Below, in pieces: positions 28,015 to 35,481 of a stretch of 64,000 nucleotides of DNA (its first letter is position 1; each line of letters starts with the position of its first letter). A model generated the notes under the pieces. That model worked only from the letters and a program-made list of their open reading frames with translations, did not search any database and was not told the origin of the DNA. The translations under genes and the position numbers were made by a program. Origin of the DNA: Streptomyces justiciae (GTDB lineage Bacteria; Actinomycetota; Actinomycetes; Streptomycetales; Streptomycetaceae); contig NZ_JADDXU010000001.1 of assembly GCF_015163075.1 (NCBI RefSeq), forward strand, positions 372,001 through 436,000, read 5' to 3'.

Positions 28015-29940
28015 ATGGGCGTACGCAAGGATCTGAAGCGGGCGAAACAGCGCACCGACCTGGCGAACCGCACCAAGGTCGAGATCGTCAGGGACGAGAG
28101 GGGAGTGGTCCGCGAGGCCCGCACCACCCCCCTCGCGCCGCCCGCCCCGACCGGCAGCACCGCCGACATCCCGTTCACCAACGCGGCCGAGGCCCCCGGC
28201 ACGGTGGTCCTGCGCCGCAAGCGGGGGACCACCTGGCAGCCCGTCACGGCCGCCGCGTTCGCCCGCGAAGTCACCGCCGTGGCCAAGGGATTGATCGCGG
28301 CGGGCCTCGAACCCGGCGGCCGCGTCGCGGTGATGTCCCGCACCCGCTACGAGTGGACGGTCCTGGACTTCGCGATCTGGGCGGCGGGCGGCCAGAGCGT
28401 CCCGATCTACGCCACCTCCTCGGCGGAGCAGGTGGAGTGGATCGTCCGCGACTCGGGCGCCCGCCACGTCATCACCGAGACCGCGGAGAACGCCGTCACG
28501 GTGACGACCGGCACCGCCCGCCACCAAGAGCTGCCGCGCATCTGGCAGTTGGAAGCCCAAGGCCTGGCCGAACTCGAAGAACTCGGCCGCGACCTCCCCG
28601 ACGAGGAGGTCACCAAGCGCCGCACGAGCCTGACCCCCGACACCGTCGCGACGATCTGCTACACCTCCGGCACCACCGGAAAACCCAAGGGCTGCGTCCT
28701 CACCCACGCCAACCTGTACGCCGAGGCCGCCAACACCGTCGAGCTGCTCCACCCCATCTTCAAGGAGGTCACCCGCCAGGTCGCCTCGACCCTGCTCTTC
28801 CTCCCGCTCGCCCACATCCTCGGCCGCACCCTCCAGATCGCCTGCCTGATGGCCCGCATCGAGATCGGCCACTGCCCGAGCATCAAGCCCGACGAACTCC
28901 GGCCCGCCCTCAAGGAGTTCCGCCCCACCTTCCTCGTCGGCGTCCCGTACCTCTTCGAGAAGATCCACGACACCGGCCGCGCCACCGCCGAGAAGATGGG
29001 CCGCGCCGCCTCCTTCGACCGCGCCGACCGCATCGCCGTCCGCTTCGGCGAGCGCTACCTGGAGAAGTTCCTCGACCGCGGCAAGGGCCCCGGCCCCGGC
29101 CTCTACGCCGCCTGGGCCCTGTACGACCTGCTGGTCTACCGCCGGGTCCGCAAGGAGCTCGGCGGCCGCATGCGCTACGCCATCAGCGGCGGCTCCCCGC
29201 TCGACCGCGACCTCAACCTGTTCTTCTACGCCGCCGGGATCATCGTCTACGAGGGCTACGGCCTGACCGAGACGAGCGCGGCCGCCACGATCGTCCCGCC
29301 CCTGCGCCCCCGCCCCGGCACGGTCGGCATCCCGGTCCCCGGCACCGCGGTCCGCATCGCCGACGACGGTGAGGTGCTCATCAAGGGCGGCATCGTCTTC
29401 GGCGCGTACTGGAACAACCCGGCCGCCACCGACGCCGTGCTCCAGGACGACTGGTTCGCCACCGGCGACCTCGGCTCCCTCGACGAGGACGGCTATCTCA
29501 CCATCACCGGCCGCAAGAAGGACATCCTCGTCACCTCCGGCGGCAAGAACGTCTCACCGGCCGTCCTGGAGGACCGGCTGCGCAGCCGCTCGCCGGTCGG
29601 CCAGTGCCTCGTCGTCGGCGACAACCGCCCCTTCGTCGCCGCCCTGATCACCCTCGACCCCGACGCGGTCGCCCACTGGCTGGCGGTCCGCAAACGCCCC
29701 GCCGACACCCCGCTGTCCGAACTCGTCCGCGACCCCGCGCTGCGCGCCGCCGTCCAGAAAGCCGTGGACCACGCCAACGAGGCCGTCTCGCGCGCCGAGT
29801 CGATCCGCGCCTTCACCCTCGTCGAGGGCGAGTTCAGCGAGGACAACGGCCTGCTCACGCCGTCCCTGAAGGTCAAGCGGCACGCGGTCCTCGCGGCGTA
29901 CGCCGAGGAGATCGAGGCGCTCTACCGCAAGCAGAAGTAG
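28015..29940 (+). CDS. long-chain fatty acid-CoA ligase (FadD15-like)
   Basis: A 641-residue AMP-forming ligase activating fatty acids to acyl-CoA. Visible are the phosphate loop TSGTTGKPKG (217-226), the adenine-binding GYGLTETSA and the hinge region GDLGSLDEDGYLTITGRKKD followed by GKNVSPAVLED. The N-terminus is basic (RKDLKRAKQRTD). It is a single gene with a putative operator at 27964. The acyl specificity is inferred only from family resemblance. Confidence 0.93.
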   Translation: MGVRKDLKRAKQRTDLANRTKVEIVRDERGVVREARTTPLAPPAPTGSTADIPFTNAAEAPGTVVLRRKRGTTWQPVTAAAFAREVTAVAKGLIAAGLEPGGRVAVMSRTRYEWTVLDFAIWAAGGQSVPIYATSSAEQVEWIVRDSGARHVITETAENAVTVTTGTARHQELPRIWQLEAQGLAELEELGRDLPDEEVTKRRTSLTPDTVATICYTSGTTGKPKGCVLTHANLYAEAANTVELLHPIFKEVTRQVASTLLFLPLAHILGRTLQIACLMARIEIGHCPSIKPDELRPALKEFRPTFLVGVPYLFEKIHDTGRATAEKMGRAASFDRADRIAVRFGERYLEKFLDRGKGPGPGLYAAWALYDLLVYRRVRKELGGRMRYAISGGSPLDRDLNLFFYAAGIIVYEGYGLTETSAAATIVPPLRPRPGTVGIPVPGTAVRIADDGEVLIKGGIVFGAYWNNPAATDAVLQDDWFATGDLGSLDEDGYLTITGRKKDILVTSGGKNVSPAVLEDRLRSRSPVGQCLVVGDNRPFVAALITLDPDAVAHWLAVRKRPADTPLSELVRDPALRAAVQKAVDHANEAVSRAESIRAFTLVEGEFSEDNGLLTPSLKVKRHAVLAAYAEEIEALYRKQK

Positions 29941-29963
29941 CCGCACCTGCCGGAACAGCCGAA

Positions 29964-29996
29964 CGGCGGGCCACCGGAGGAACCGGTGACCCGCCG
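29964..29996. terminator. bidirectional terminator, ligase / rodlin 1
   Basis: A stem with 14-bp arms and one mismatch (outer CGGCGGG / CCCGCCG) lies between the convergent acyl-CoA ligase and rodlin genes. Confidence 0.75.
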
Positions 29997-30014
29997 CGGC
30001 GGGAGATCCGAGGA

Positions 30015-30410
30015 TCAGCCGTTGCCCTGGCCGTTGCCGGAGAGGGCCGAGATGTCGTCCAGGATGTGCGACAGCGGCTCGTCACCCTTGGCCTGGGTGG
30101 AGTTCTCGACACACTGCTGGTTCTGCGGCGCCGACAGGATCGGAACGTCCTGGAGCACACCGACGGCGACGATGCCGAGGAGGCCCTGGGCGTTCAGCTT
30201 CGCAGGCAGGCCGACACAGGGCTTGTTCAGCGAACCCTGGACCAGCGAGAGCTGCGGGCTCATGTCGCCGAAGGTCGCCGAGTTGCCGAACTCCTGCGAG
30301 GCGCCGTTGCCGCTGGCGGACGTGGTGCCGTCGTCACCGATGGCCATGGCGGGGGAGCCGGCGCCGACAACGGTGGCGGCGATAGCCGCGGTTGCCCACA
30401 GCTTCTTCAT
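30015..30410 (-). CDS. rodlin (first of three)
   Basis: A 131-residue secreted rodlin, one of the proteins that arrange chaplin fibrils into paired rodlets on aerial hyphae. Signs are the Sec signal MKKLWATAAIAATVVG to AMA, then [29 protein letters not shown] and [23 protein letters not shown] precedes the ATG at 30410. It is about 95% identical to rodlin 2 over the C-terminal block, pointing to a recent copy. A sigma-BldN-like promoter lies at 30458-30486. Confidence 0.93.
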   Translation of the reverse strand: MKKLWATAAIAATVVGAGSPAMAIGDDGTTSASGNGASQEFGNSATFGDMSPQLSLVQGSLNKPCVGLPAKLNAQGLLGIVAVGVLQDVPILSAPQNQQCVENSTQAKGDEPLSHILDDISALSGNGQGNG

Positions 30411-30457
30411 GTTCATTCCCTTCGAGAAGCGGACTCCGGTGAGGAGCTGCGTGATCG

Positions 30458-30486
30458 TCAACGGGCGCACCCCGGCCGGGGTTGCG
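30458..30486 (-). promoter_or_regulatory. rodlin 1 promoter, sigma-BldN-like
   Basis: On the minus strand, -35 CGCAAC (30486-30481), 17-bp spacer, -10 CGTTGA (30463-30458), about 48 nt before the start codon. Confidence 0.55.
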
Positions 30487-30543
30487 CTCTTTGCCCCGAT
30501 TGGCCCAGCGCGTGTCCGGGCCGTCCGGGCGCCCCCGCCGCGC

Positions 30544-31569
30544 TCACTTGCAGGCGAACCGGCTGCCCCGCACCGGGGCGTAACCCATCAGGCCGGGCGG
30601 GTCCTTGGGCTTGGGGTCGGCGTCGGCCTTCAGCAGCGGCCGGTCGGCGCGCAGCTTGTCGAACATCGCGTCCGCGCGCTTGCGGTCCCAGGCCAGCGTC
30701 GAGCCGATGTCCGGCCTGGTCGCGTTGAACCCGGCGATCGGCACGGTCGTGAACTCCAGGGCCCGCGCGGGCACCTTGTCCAGCGCCGCCGCCAGCTGCA
30801 CCAGCTCGCCCGCGGCGAAGCCCTGCTCGACCTTCCCGGACCCGAGCAGCGTCTCCACCACCCGCGCCATGCCCACCGGGTCGGTCAGCACCTTCTTCGC
30901 CTTCAGCCCGCGCAGGGCGTTCACCAGGAACCGCTGCTGGCGCTGGATCCGCCCGAGGTCGGCACTGCCGTCGACATGGCGGGAGCGCACGTACTGCAAC
31001 GCCGGCCCGCCCTTCAGGCGGTGTTTGCCGGGCTTGAGGTTCAGCTTGGTGGCCGAGTCCTTCAACGTCCGCGGTGTGCACACCTCCACCCCGCCGACCT
31101 CGTTCACGGCGTCGATGAAACGCCGGAAGTCCACCTGGAGGAAGCGATCGATCCGCACCCCGGTCATCGACTCGACCGTGTTCACGGTGAGCGCGGGACC
31201 GCCCTCGGCGTACGCGCCGTTGATCTTCGAGGGATGCGGGCCGCGCTCCTCGCCGCTGTCGGAGTCGCGGTACGGCGGGATGTCCGCGTAGGAGTCACGC
31301 GGCATGCTCACCACGCTGACCCGGTCCCGGCGCGCGGAGACGTGCACCAGCATCAGGACGTCGGTGCAGTTGCAGGCGATGCCACCGGCGTGGAACTCGC
31401 GCTTCTCGGCGGCGGTGATGGTGTCCCGGCCGTCCGTACCCATCAGCACGATGTTGAGGGGGCGGGGGGCCTGCCGCTCGGGGAAGGGGGCACTGCCGAG
31501 CAGGGTCGAGCCGGCGGCGAGGACGAGTACGGGGATGGCCAGGGAAGAAAGGGTTCTCTTCGTCGTCAC
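30544..31569 (-). CDS. LytR-CpsA-Psr (LCP) family cell-wall ligase
   Basis: A 341-residue protein with one N-terminal membrane helix (LSSLAIPVLVLAAGSTLLGS) and an outside LCP domain: NIVLMGTDGRD, VSMPRDSYADIP, KINGAYAEGGP, FLQVDFRRFIDAVNEVGGV, LKGGPALQYVRSRH and GRIQRQQRFLVNAL. LCP enzymes move glycopolymers from lipid carriers onto peptidoglycan. The GTG at 31569 fits best although no good ribosome binding site is seen. The start lies only 17 nt after the hairpin that ends rodlin 2, so it may depend on read-through. It sits between two rodlins. Confidence 0.88.
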   Translation of the reverse strand: MTTKRTLSSLAIPVLVLAAGSTLLGSAPFPERQAPRPLNIVLMGTDGRDTITAAEKREFHAGGIACNCTDVLMLVHVSARRDRVSVVSMPRDSYADIPPYRDSDSGEERGPHPSKINGAYAEGGPALTVNTVESMTGVRIDRFLQVDFRRFIDAVNEVGGVEVCTPRTLKDSATKLNLKPGKHRLKGGPALQYVRSRHVDGSADLGRIQRQQRFLVNALRGLKAKKVLTDPVGMARVVETLLGSGKVEQGFAAGELVQLAAALDKVPARALEFTTVPIAGFNATRPDIGSTLAWDRKRADAMFDKLRADRPLLKADADPKPKDPPGLMGYAPVRGSRFACK

Positions 31570-31585
31570 GCGACGCACGCTAAAA

Positions 31586-31617
31586 CAGCGGGCCGCCGGG
31601 AAACCGGCGGCCCGCTG
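31586..31617 (-). terminator. very strong hairpin between rodlin 2 and LCP gene
   Basis: A 14-bp perfect stem with a GAAA loop (arms CAGCGGGCCGCCGG and its complement), followed on the minus strand by TTTTAG. It ends rodlin 2 or attenuates transcription into the LCP gene. Confidence 0.85.
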
Positions 31618-31672
31618 ACGCAGACTCAGATTGCAGCCCCAAGGCTCAGCGACCGGAGCCCCTGAGGACGGC

Positions 31673-32071
31673 TCAGTGGTTGTCCTTGCCGTTGCCGGCC
31701 AGCACGGAGATGTCGTCCAGGATGTGCGACAGCGGCTCGTCGCCCTTGGCCTGCGTGGAGTTCTCGACACACTGCTGGTTCTGCGGCGCCGACAGGATCG
31801 GCACATCCTGCAGAACGCCGACGGCGGCGATGCCGAGGAGACCCTGGAGGTTCGCCTTGGCCGGCAGGCCGATGCAGGGCTTGTTGAACGAGCCCTGGAT
31901 GAGCGCCATCTGCGGGCTCATGTTGCCGTACGTGGCCGAGTTGCCGAACGACTGGTGCGCACCGTTGCCACTGGCGGAGGTGGTGCCGTCGTTCCCGATG
32001 GCCATGGCGGGGGAGGCGACACCGACGACGGAAGCGGCGACCGCGGCGGAAGCCAGAACCTTCTTGATCAC
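31673..32071 (-). CDS. rodlin (second of three)
   Basis: A 132-residue secreted rodlin starting with GTG ([16 protein letters not shown] signal, cut near AMA). The mature region has [32 protein letters not shown] and the C-terminal [21 protein letters not shown] lies upstream of the GTG. It is divergent from rodlin 3, the arrangement known for rdlA/rdlB. A sigma-BldN-like promoter is at 32117-32144 and a strong hairpin follows the gene. Confidence 0.94.
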   Translation of the reverse strand: MIKKVLASAAVAASVVGVASPAMAIGNDGTTSASGNGAHQSFGNSATYGNMSPQMALIQGSFNKPCIGLPAKANLQGLLGIAAVGVLQDVPILSAPQNQQCVENSTQAKGDEPLSHILDDISVLAGNGKDNH

Positions 32072-32116
32072 TTGCTAGTCCCTTCTGAGGAAACCCCGTC
32101 CACCGGAGCGCACTGG

Positions 32117-32144
32117 TCAACTGCCCCGGACCCGCATGGTTCCT
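32117..32144 (-). promoter_or_regulatory. rodlin 2 promoter, sigma-BldN-like
   Basis: On the minus strand, -35 AGGAAC (32144-32139), 16-bp spacer, -10 AGTTGA (32122-32117), about 45 nt before the start codon. Confidence 0.5.
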
Positions 32145-32253
32145 GACATTCACTCCGATGGCCCACAAAGGAAGCGGGTGGAACCCGATAGTCGGGCCGG
32201 TCGGGCCTTTCCGTTAATTCGCCGTGCGTACGCGGCCCGATCGAGTGAAGCCT

Positions 32254-32281
32254 CGAAACCATTCCCCGTGCAGGGGGTTGA
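32254..32281 (+). promoter_or_regulatory. rodlin 3 promoter, sigma-BldN-like
   Basis: -35 CGAAAC (32254-32259), 16-bp spacer, -10 GGTTGA (32276-32281), about 53 nt before the start codon. Confidence 0.55.
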
Positions 32282-32334
32282 TGCGGAGGCAGGAGCATGC
32301 GTCGTGGTGATGCACGCCAGGAAAGGAAACCCAA

Positions 32335-32736
32335 ATGCTGAAGAAGGCAATGGCCGCTGCGGCGGTCGCCGCCTCCGTCGTCGGTGCGGCCTCCCCGGCC
32401 ATGGCCATCGGGAACGACGGCACCACCTCGGCCAGCGGCAACGAGGCCCACTCGAAGTTCGGCAACTCGATCACCAAGGGCAAGATGAGCCCGCAGGCCA
32501 CGCTCGTCCAGGGCACCGCCAACAAGCTCTGCCTCGGCGTGCCGGTGAAGGCCAACGCCCAGGCCATCCTGGGTATCATCGCCGCCGTCGGTGTCGCCCA
32601 GGACGTGCCGATCCTGTCGGCCCCGCAGAACCAGCAGTGCGCCGACAACTCCACCCAGGCCAAGGGTGACGAGCCGGTGTCGCACATCCTGGACGACATC
32701 TCCGTCCTGGCGGGCAACGGCACGGGCAACCACTGA
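32335..32736 (+). CDS. rodlin (third of three)
   Basis: A 133-residue secreted rodlin with signal [17 protein letters not shown], then [31 protein letters not shown] and [23 protein letters not shown] precedes the ATG. It is more distant from rodlins 1 and 2 than they are from each other. It is transcribed toward the chaplins and ends in a hairpin with a T run. Confidence 0.94.
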   Translation: MLKKAMAAAAVAASVVGAASPAMAIGNDGTTSASGNEAHSKFGNSITKGKMSPQATLVQGTANKLCLGVPVKANAQAILGIIAAVGVAQDVPILSAPQNQQCADNSTQAKGDEPVSHILDDISVLAGNGTGNH

Positions 32737-32767
32737 TCCTTCCGCTCGAAAGAGCTCGGATCTGAAC

Positions 32768-32811
32768 GGCTCGGGCCGCCTGAATTCCCCGCAGGCTGCC
32801 CGGGCCTTTTT
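32768..32811 (+). terminator. rodlin 3 terminator
   Basis: A stem of about 15 bp with one mismatch and one wobble pair, followed by five T residues. Confidence 0.8.
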
Positions 32812-32984
32812 CCGCCACTCAGGCGAAGCGTTTCTCCTCGTATGGGGGGCCGGTGTCAATTCTGTGAAGGCGTTCGAGTGAATTACCAGGCGCCACACGT
32901 TCCGTAGTTTCCCTGGATGTCTATCCCTCGTTTACAGCCTGCAGGTCACGTCATTGGGGCATGACCGCAGAGAAGGGATAGCTC

Positions 32985-33212
32985 ATGAAGAAGACCGCTG
33001 CTGTCGTCGCGGGCGCGATCATGGCCCTGGGTATGGCCGCCCCCGCATTCGCCGACGCGGGTGCCGAGGGTGCCGCCTTCGGTTCGCCGGGCGTTCTCTC
33101 GGGCAACGTGGTCCAGGTCCCGATCCACGTGCCGATCAACGTGTGCGGCAACTCGATCGACATCATCGCCCTGCTGAACCCCGCGTTCGGCAACACCTGC
33201 ATCAACAAGTGA
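32985..33212 (+). CDS. short chaplin (ChpD/E/F/G/H type)
   Basis: A 75-residue protein: a Sec signal (MKKTAAVVAGAIMALGMA to AFA) and one chaplin domain (SPGVLSGNVVQVPIHVP, CGNSIDIIALLNPAFGN, C) with the two conserved cysteines. Chaplins self-assemble into amyloid fibrils at the air-water interface of aerial hyphae. AAGGGA precedes the ATG. It ends in a 12-bp hairpin and lies just before the long chaplin, as chpD and chpA do in S. coelicolor. I could not find the promoter type shared by the rodlins. Confidence 0.95.
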   Translation: MKKTAAVVAGAIMALGMAAPAFADAGAEGAAFGSPGVLSGNVVQVPIHVPINVCGNSIDIIALLNPAFGNTCINK

Positions 33213-33247
33213 CGTCGTAACGCATCGGCCGCTCCGGCTATGTGACA

Positions 33248-33289
33248 GCCGGCCTTGGACTGCTTCGTTGCCTTCCAAGGCCGGCTTTT
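33248..33289 (+). terminator. short-chaplin terminator
   Basis: A perfect 12-bp stem (GCCGGCCTTGGA / TCCAAGGCCGGC) followed by TTTT, just before the long chaplin gene. Confidence 0.85.
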
Positions 33290-33319
33290 CCCACTTCTTC
33301 AAGCAGGAAGACAACGAGA

Positions 33320-34186
33320 TTGCGACAGACCCTGAGTAGGGGAATGGTCGCGGCGGCCGCCGCGACAAGCATTCTGTCCCTGTGCGGCAGCAGCCCCGTC
33401 CACGCCGACTCGGACGCGAGCGGGGCGACCAAGGGTTCGCCGGGAGTCCTGTCCGGCAACAACGTCCAGGTCCCGGTCGACGCACCGGTCAACGCCTGCG
33501 GCAACTCGGTGGACGCCATCGCCCTGTTGAACCCCGCGTTCGGCAACTCCTGTGCCAACGACTCGGGTTCCTCCAGGGGCGGGTCGTACGGGGGACCGTA
33601 CGGCGGCGGCGACTCCGGACACGGCTCCGGGCACGACACGACCGGCTCCGGTTCCTCGACGCACGGCCGCACCGAGGGCTCGCCCGGCGTGGGCTCCGGC
33701 AACAACGCCGGCGCGCCGGTCGACGTGCCGGTGAACGCGTGCGGGAACACCGTGGACGTGATCAGCGGGCTCAACCCCGCGTTCGGCGACGACTGCGACA
33801 GCGGTGGCTACGGCGACGAGCACACGGCGCCGCCGTACGGCGGGGAGGACACCCCCACCCCCACGCCGACGCACACGCCGCCGAACGGTGGTGACCACCC
33901 GACGCCCACGCCGACGCAGACACCGCCGAACGGTGGTGGCCAGCCGACGCCCACGCCGACGCACACGCCGCCGAACGGTGGTGGCCAGCCGTCGACCAGC
34001 CCGACGCACACGCCGCCCACGGGCGGCGGCCAGCCCTCGTCCCCCGGGCACCACAGTCCGCCGCCCCACCTGCCCGACACCGGCGCCAGCAGCGAGGCCC
34101 TGCTCGCCGCGTCCGGTGCCAGCGCCGCCCTGATCGCGGCCGGGGCCGTCCTGTACCGCCGGGGCAGAAACGCATCCCACCGCTGA
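33320..34186 (+). CDS. long chaplin with two chaplin domains and LPDTG wall-sorting signal
   Basis: The TTG at 33320, with AGGAAGA before it, gives 288 residues. Order: signal (RQTLSRGMVAAAAATSILSL to VHA), chaplin domain 1 (about 35-80), Gly/Ser linker, chaplin domain 2 (about 112-155), a Pro/Thr linker with 15-residue repeats (about 185-245), LPDTG, membrane helix and a basic tail. It is the ChpA/B/C class, linked to peptidoglycan by sortase. The motif is LPDTG, whereas class E sortases typically use LAxTG. The upstream hairpin leaves little room for its own promoter. Confidence 0.93.
   Translation: MRQTLSRGMVAAAAATSILSLCGSSPVHADSDASGATKGSPGVLSGNNVQVPVDAPVNACGNSVDAIALLNPAFGNSCANDSGSSRGGSYGGPYGGGDSGHGSGHDTTGSGSSTHGRTEGSPGVGSGNNAGAPVDVPVNACGNTVDVISGLNPAFGDDCDSGGYGDEHTAPPYGGEDTPTPTPTHTPPNGGDHPTPTPTQTPPNGGGQPTPTPTHTPPNGGGQPSTSPTHTPPTGGGQPSSPGHHSPPPHLPDTGASSEALLAASGASAALIAAGAVLYRRGRNASHR
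33878..34057 (+). repeat. four 45-bp tandem repeats in long chaplin
   Basis: Four degenerate units encode PPNGGDHPTPTPTQT, PPNGGGQPTPTPTHT, PPNGGGQPSTSPTHT and PPTGGGQPSSPGHHS, forming the wall-spanning linker. Confidence 0.85.
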
Positions 34187-34192
34187 AGCGCC

Positions 34193-34219
34193 GGGTGCCG
34201 GACCCCCTGTCCGGCACCC
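34193..34219. terminator. bidirectional terminator after long chaplin
   Basis: A 10-bp perfect stem (GGGTGCCGGA / TCCGGCACCC) between convergent genes. Confidence 0.75.
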
Positions 34220-34227
34220 GCGCCCCT

Positions 34228-35481
34228 TCATCGCCCGGCTGTCTCCGGCGTCCCGTGCCGGCCCGGTGCCGGGATCAGGGGCGGGCCCGTTCGCAGGCGG
34301 CGCCGCACCCCTCGTACGAGTGCAGCCGCCGTGTAGGTCGCGCCGTGCACGAAGCGCATCGCCGGGCCGAAGGCGGAGGCCGTGGTCAGGCCGGCCAGGA
34401 ACAGGCCGGGGTGGGAGGGGGACTCGAAGTCCCGGGTGACCTGCGGGGAGCCGTCGGCGGCCGTGGCCAGGGCGGTGCGCAGGTCGGCGGGGAGGAGGGT
34501 GAGGCGGTCGGTGGTCGCCTTGAAACCCGTGGCGGCGATGACGTGTTCGGTCTCCAGGGTGTGCTCGGAGCCTGCGCCGTCCGTCACGTCCAGGCGTAGT
34601 CCGCCCGGCACCGCACGTGCCGCCGCCACCTCGTGGCCCAGCCGCACCTCCACGGCCGGCTCGAATCGGTCCCGTACCCACCAGGCGCCCGCCGGGCCCA
34701 GCGCCGTCGCTGCGATCCGCGCCCGTGTCGGCTCCGGGAGGCGGCGGAAGAGACCGGGGCGCTCGGCGTAGAACCAGTTCCGCCAGCCGCAGCCCAGGCC
34801 GCTGTGCGGGGAGCGGGCCGACCGCCACCACGGGCGCTCCCACGGCGGGGGCACGTCGTTCCAGCGCAGCTGCCCCGTCCGGGCCAGCACCCGTACCCGC
34901 GTGCCCTGTTCGGCGAGGAGCGCCGCCGTCTCCAGCGCCGCCTGGCCGCCGCCGACGACCGTGACGTCCTTGTCCCGGAAGCGGTCGAGGTCGCTGTGAT
35001 GGCTGCTGTGTGTCACGAGCGACGCGTCGAGGCCGGTGAGGGAGGCGGGGATCTCGACGAACGGCATGACGCCGACCGCGAGCGCGACCGTACGGGCGGA
35101 CACCACCTCCCCGTCGTCCGTCACCGCCTCGAAGCCGCCCGCGCGCCGGGCCACCCGGGTCACCATCCGCTCGTCCACCTCGGGACAGGCGTTGCGGGCG
35201 AACCACAGGCCGTACTCGGCGAACACCTCCACCGGGATCGGCTCGCCGTGCCGGGCCGTCATGCCCCGCTCGGCGCAGTAGACGTCGAGGCGCCGGCGGC
35301 GGTCGGGGTCGGACAGGTGGGACGCCCAGGGCTCCGACTTCAGGAACATCCCGCGCGGCATGTGGTCGCGCCAGGACGCCATGGGCCGTCCGAAGACGCC
35401 CACCCGCAGCCCGGCGGCCGCGGCGTGGGACGCGACGGACAGGCCGTACGGGCCCGCGCCCACCACCAGCAGGTCGTACAT
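34228..35481 (-). CDS. FAD-dependent NAD(P)-binding oxidoreductase
   Basis: A 417-residue flavoprotein with two nucleotide folds: VVGAGPYGLSVASHAAAAG at the N-terminus for FAD and VVGGGQAALETAALLAEQG near residue 170 for NAD(P)H. It resembles flavin monooxygenases and ornithine/lysine hydroxylase-like oxidoreductases. The start overlaps the ATP-grasp stop by one base (TGATG), so the two form one unit. The substrate is unknown; a role in making or tailoring a small molecule is plausible. Confidence 0.83.
   Translation of the reverse strand: MYDLLVVGAGPYGLSVASHAAAAGLRVGVFGRPMASWRDHMPRGMFLKSEPWASHLSDPDRRRRLDVYCAERGMTARHGEPIPVEVFAEYGLWFARNACPEVDERMVTRVARRAGGFEAVTDDGEVVSARTVALAVGVMPFVEIPASLTGLDASLVTHSSHHSDLDRFRDKDVTVVGGGQAALETAALLAEQGTRVRVLARTGQLRWNDVPPPWERPWWRSARSPHSGLGCGWRNWFYAERPGLFRRLPEPTRARIAATALGPAGAWWVRDRFEPAVEVRLGHEVAAARAVPGGLRLDVTDGAGSEHTLETEHVIAATGFKATTDRLTLLPADLRTALATAADGSPQVTRDFESPSHPGLFLAGLTTASAFGPAMRFVHGATYTAAALVRGVRRRLRTGPPLIPAPGRHGTPETAGR

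Noticed and set aside
33213..33319. A promoter CGTAAC-16-CTATGT before the long chaplin
   Set aside because: The -35-like box matches, but the -10 does not, and the predicted start would fall inside the short-chaplin terminator.
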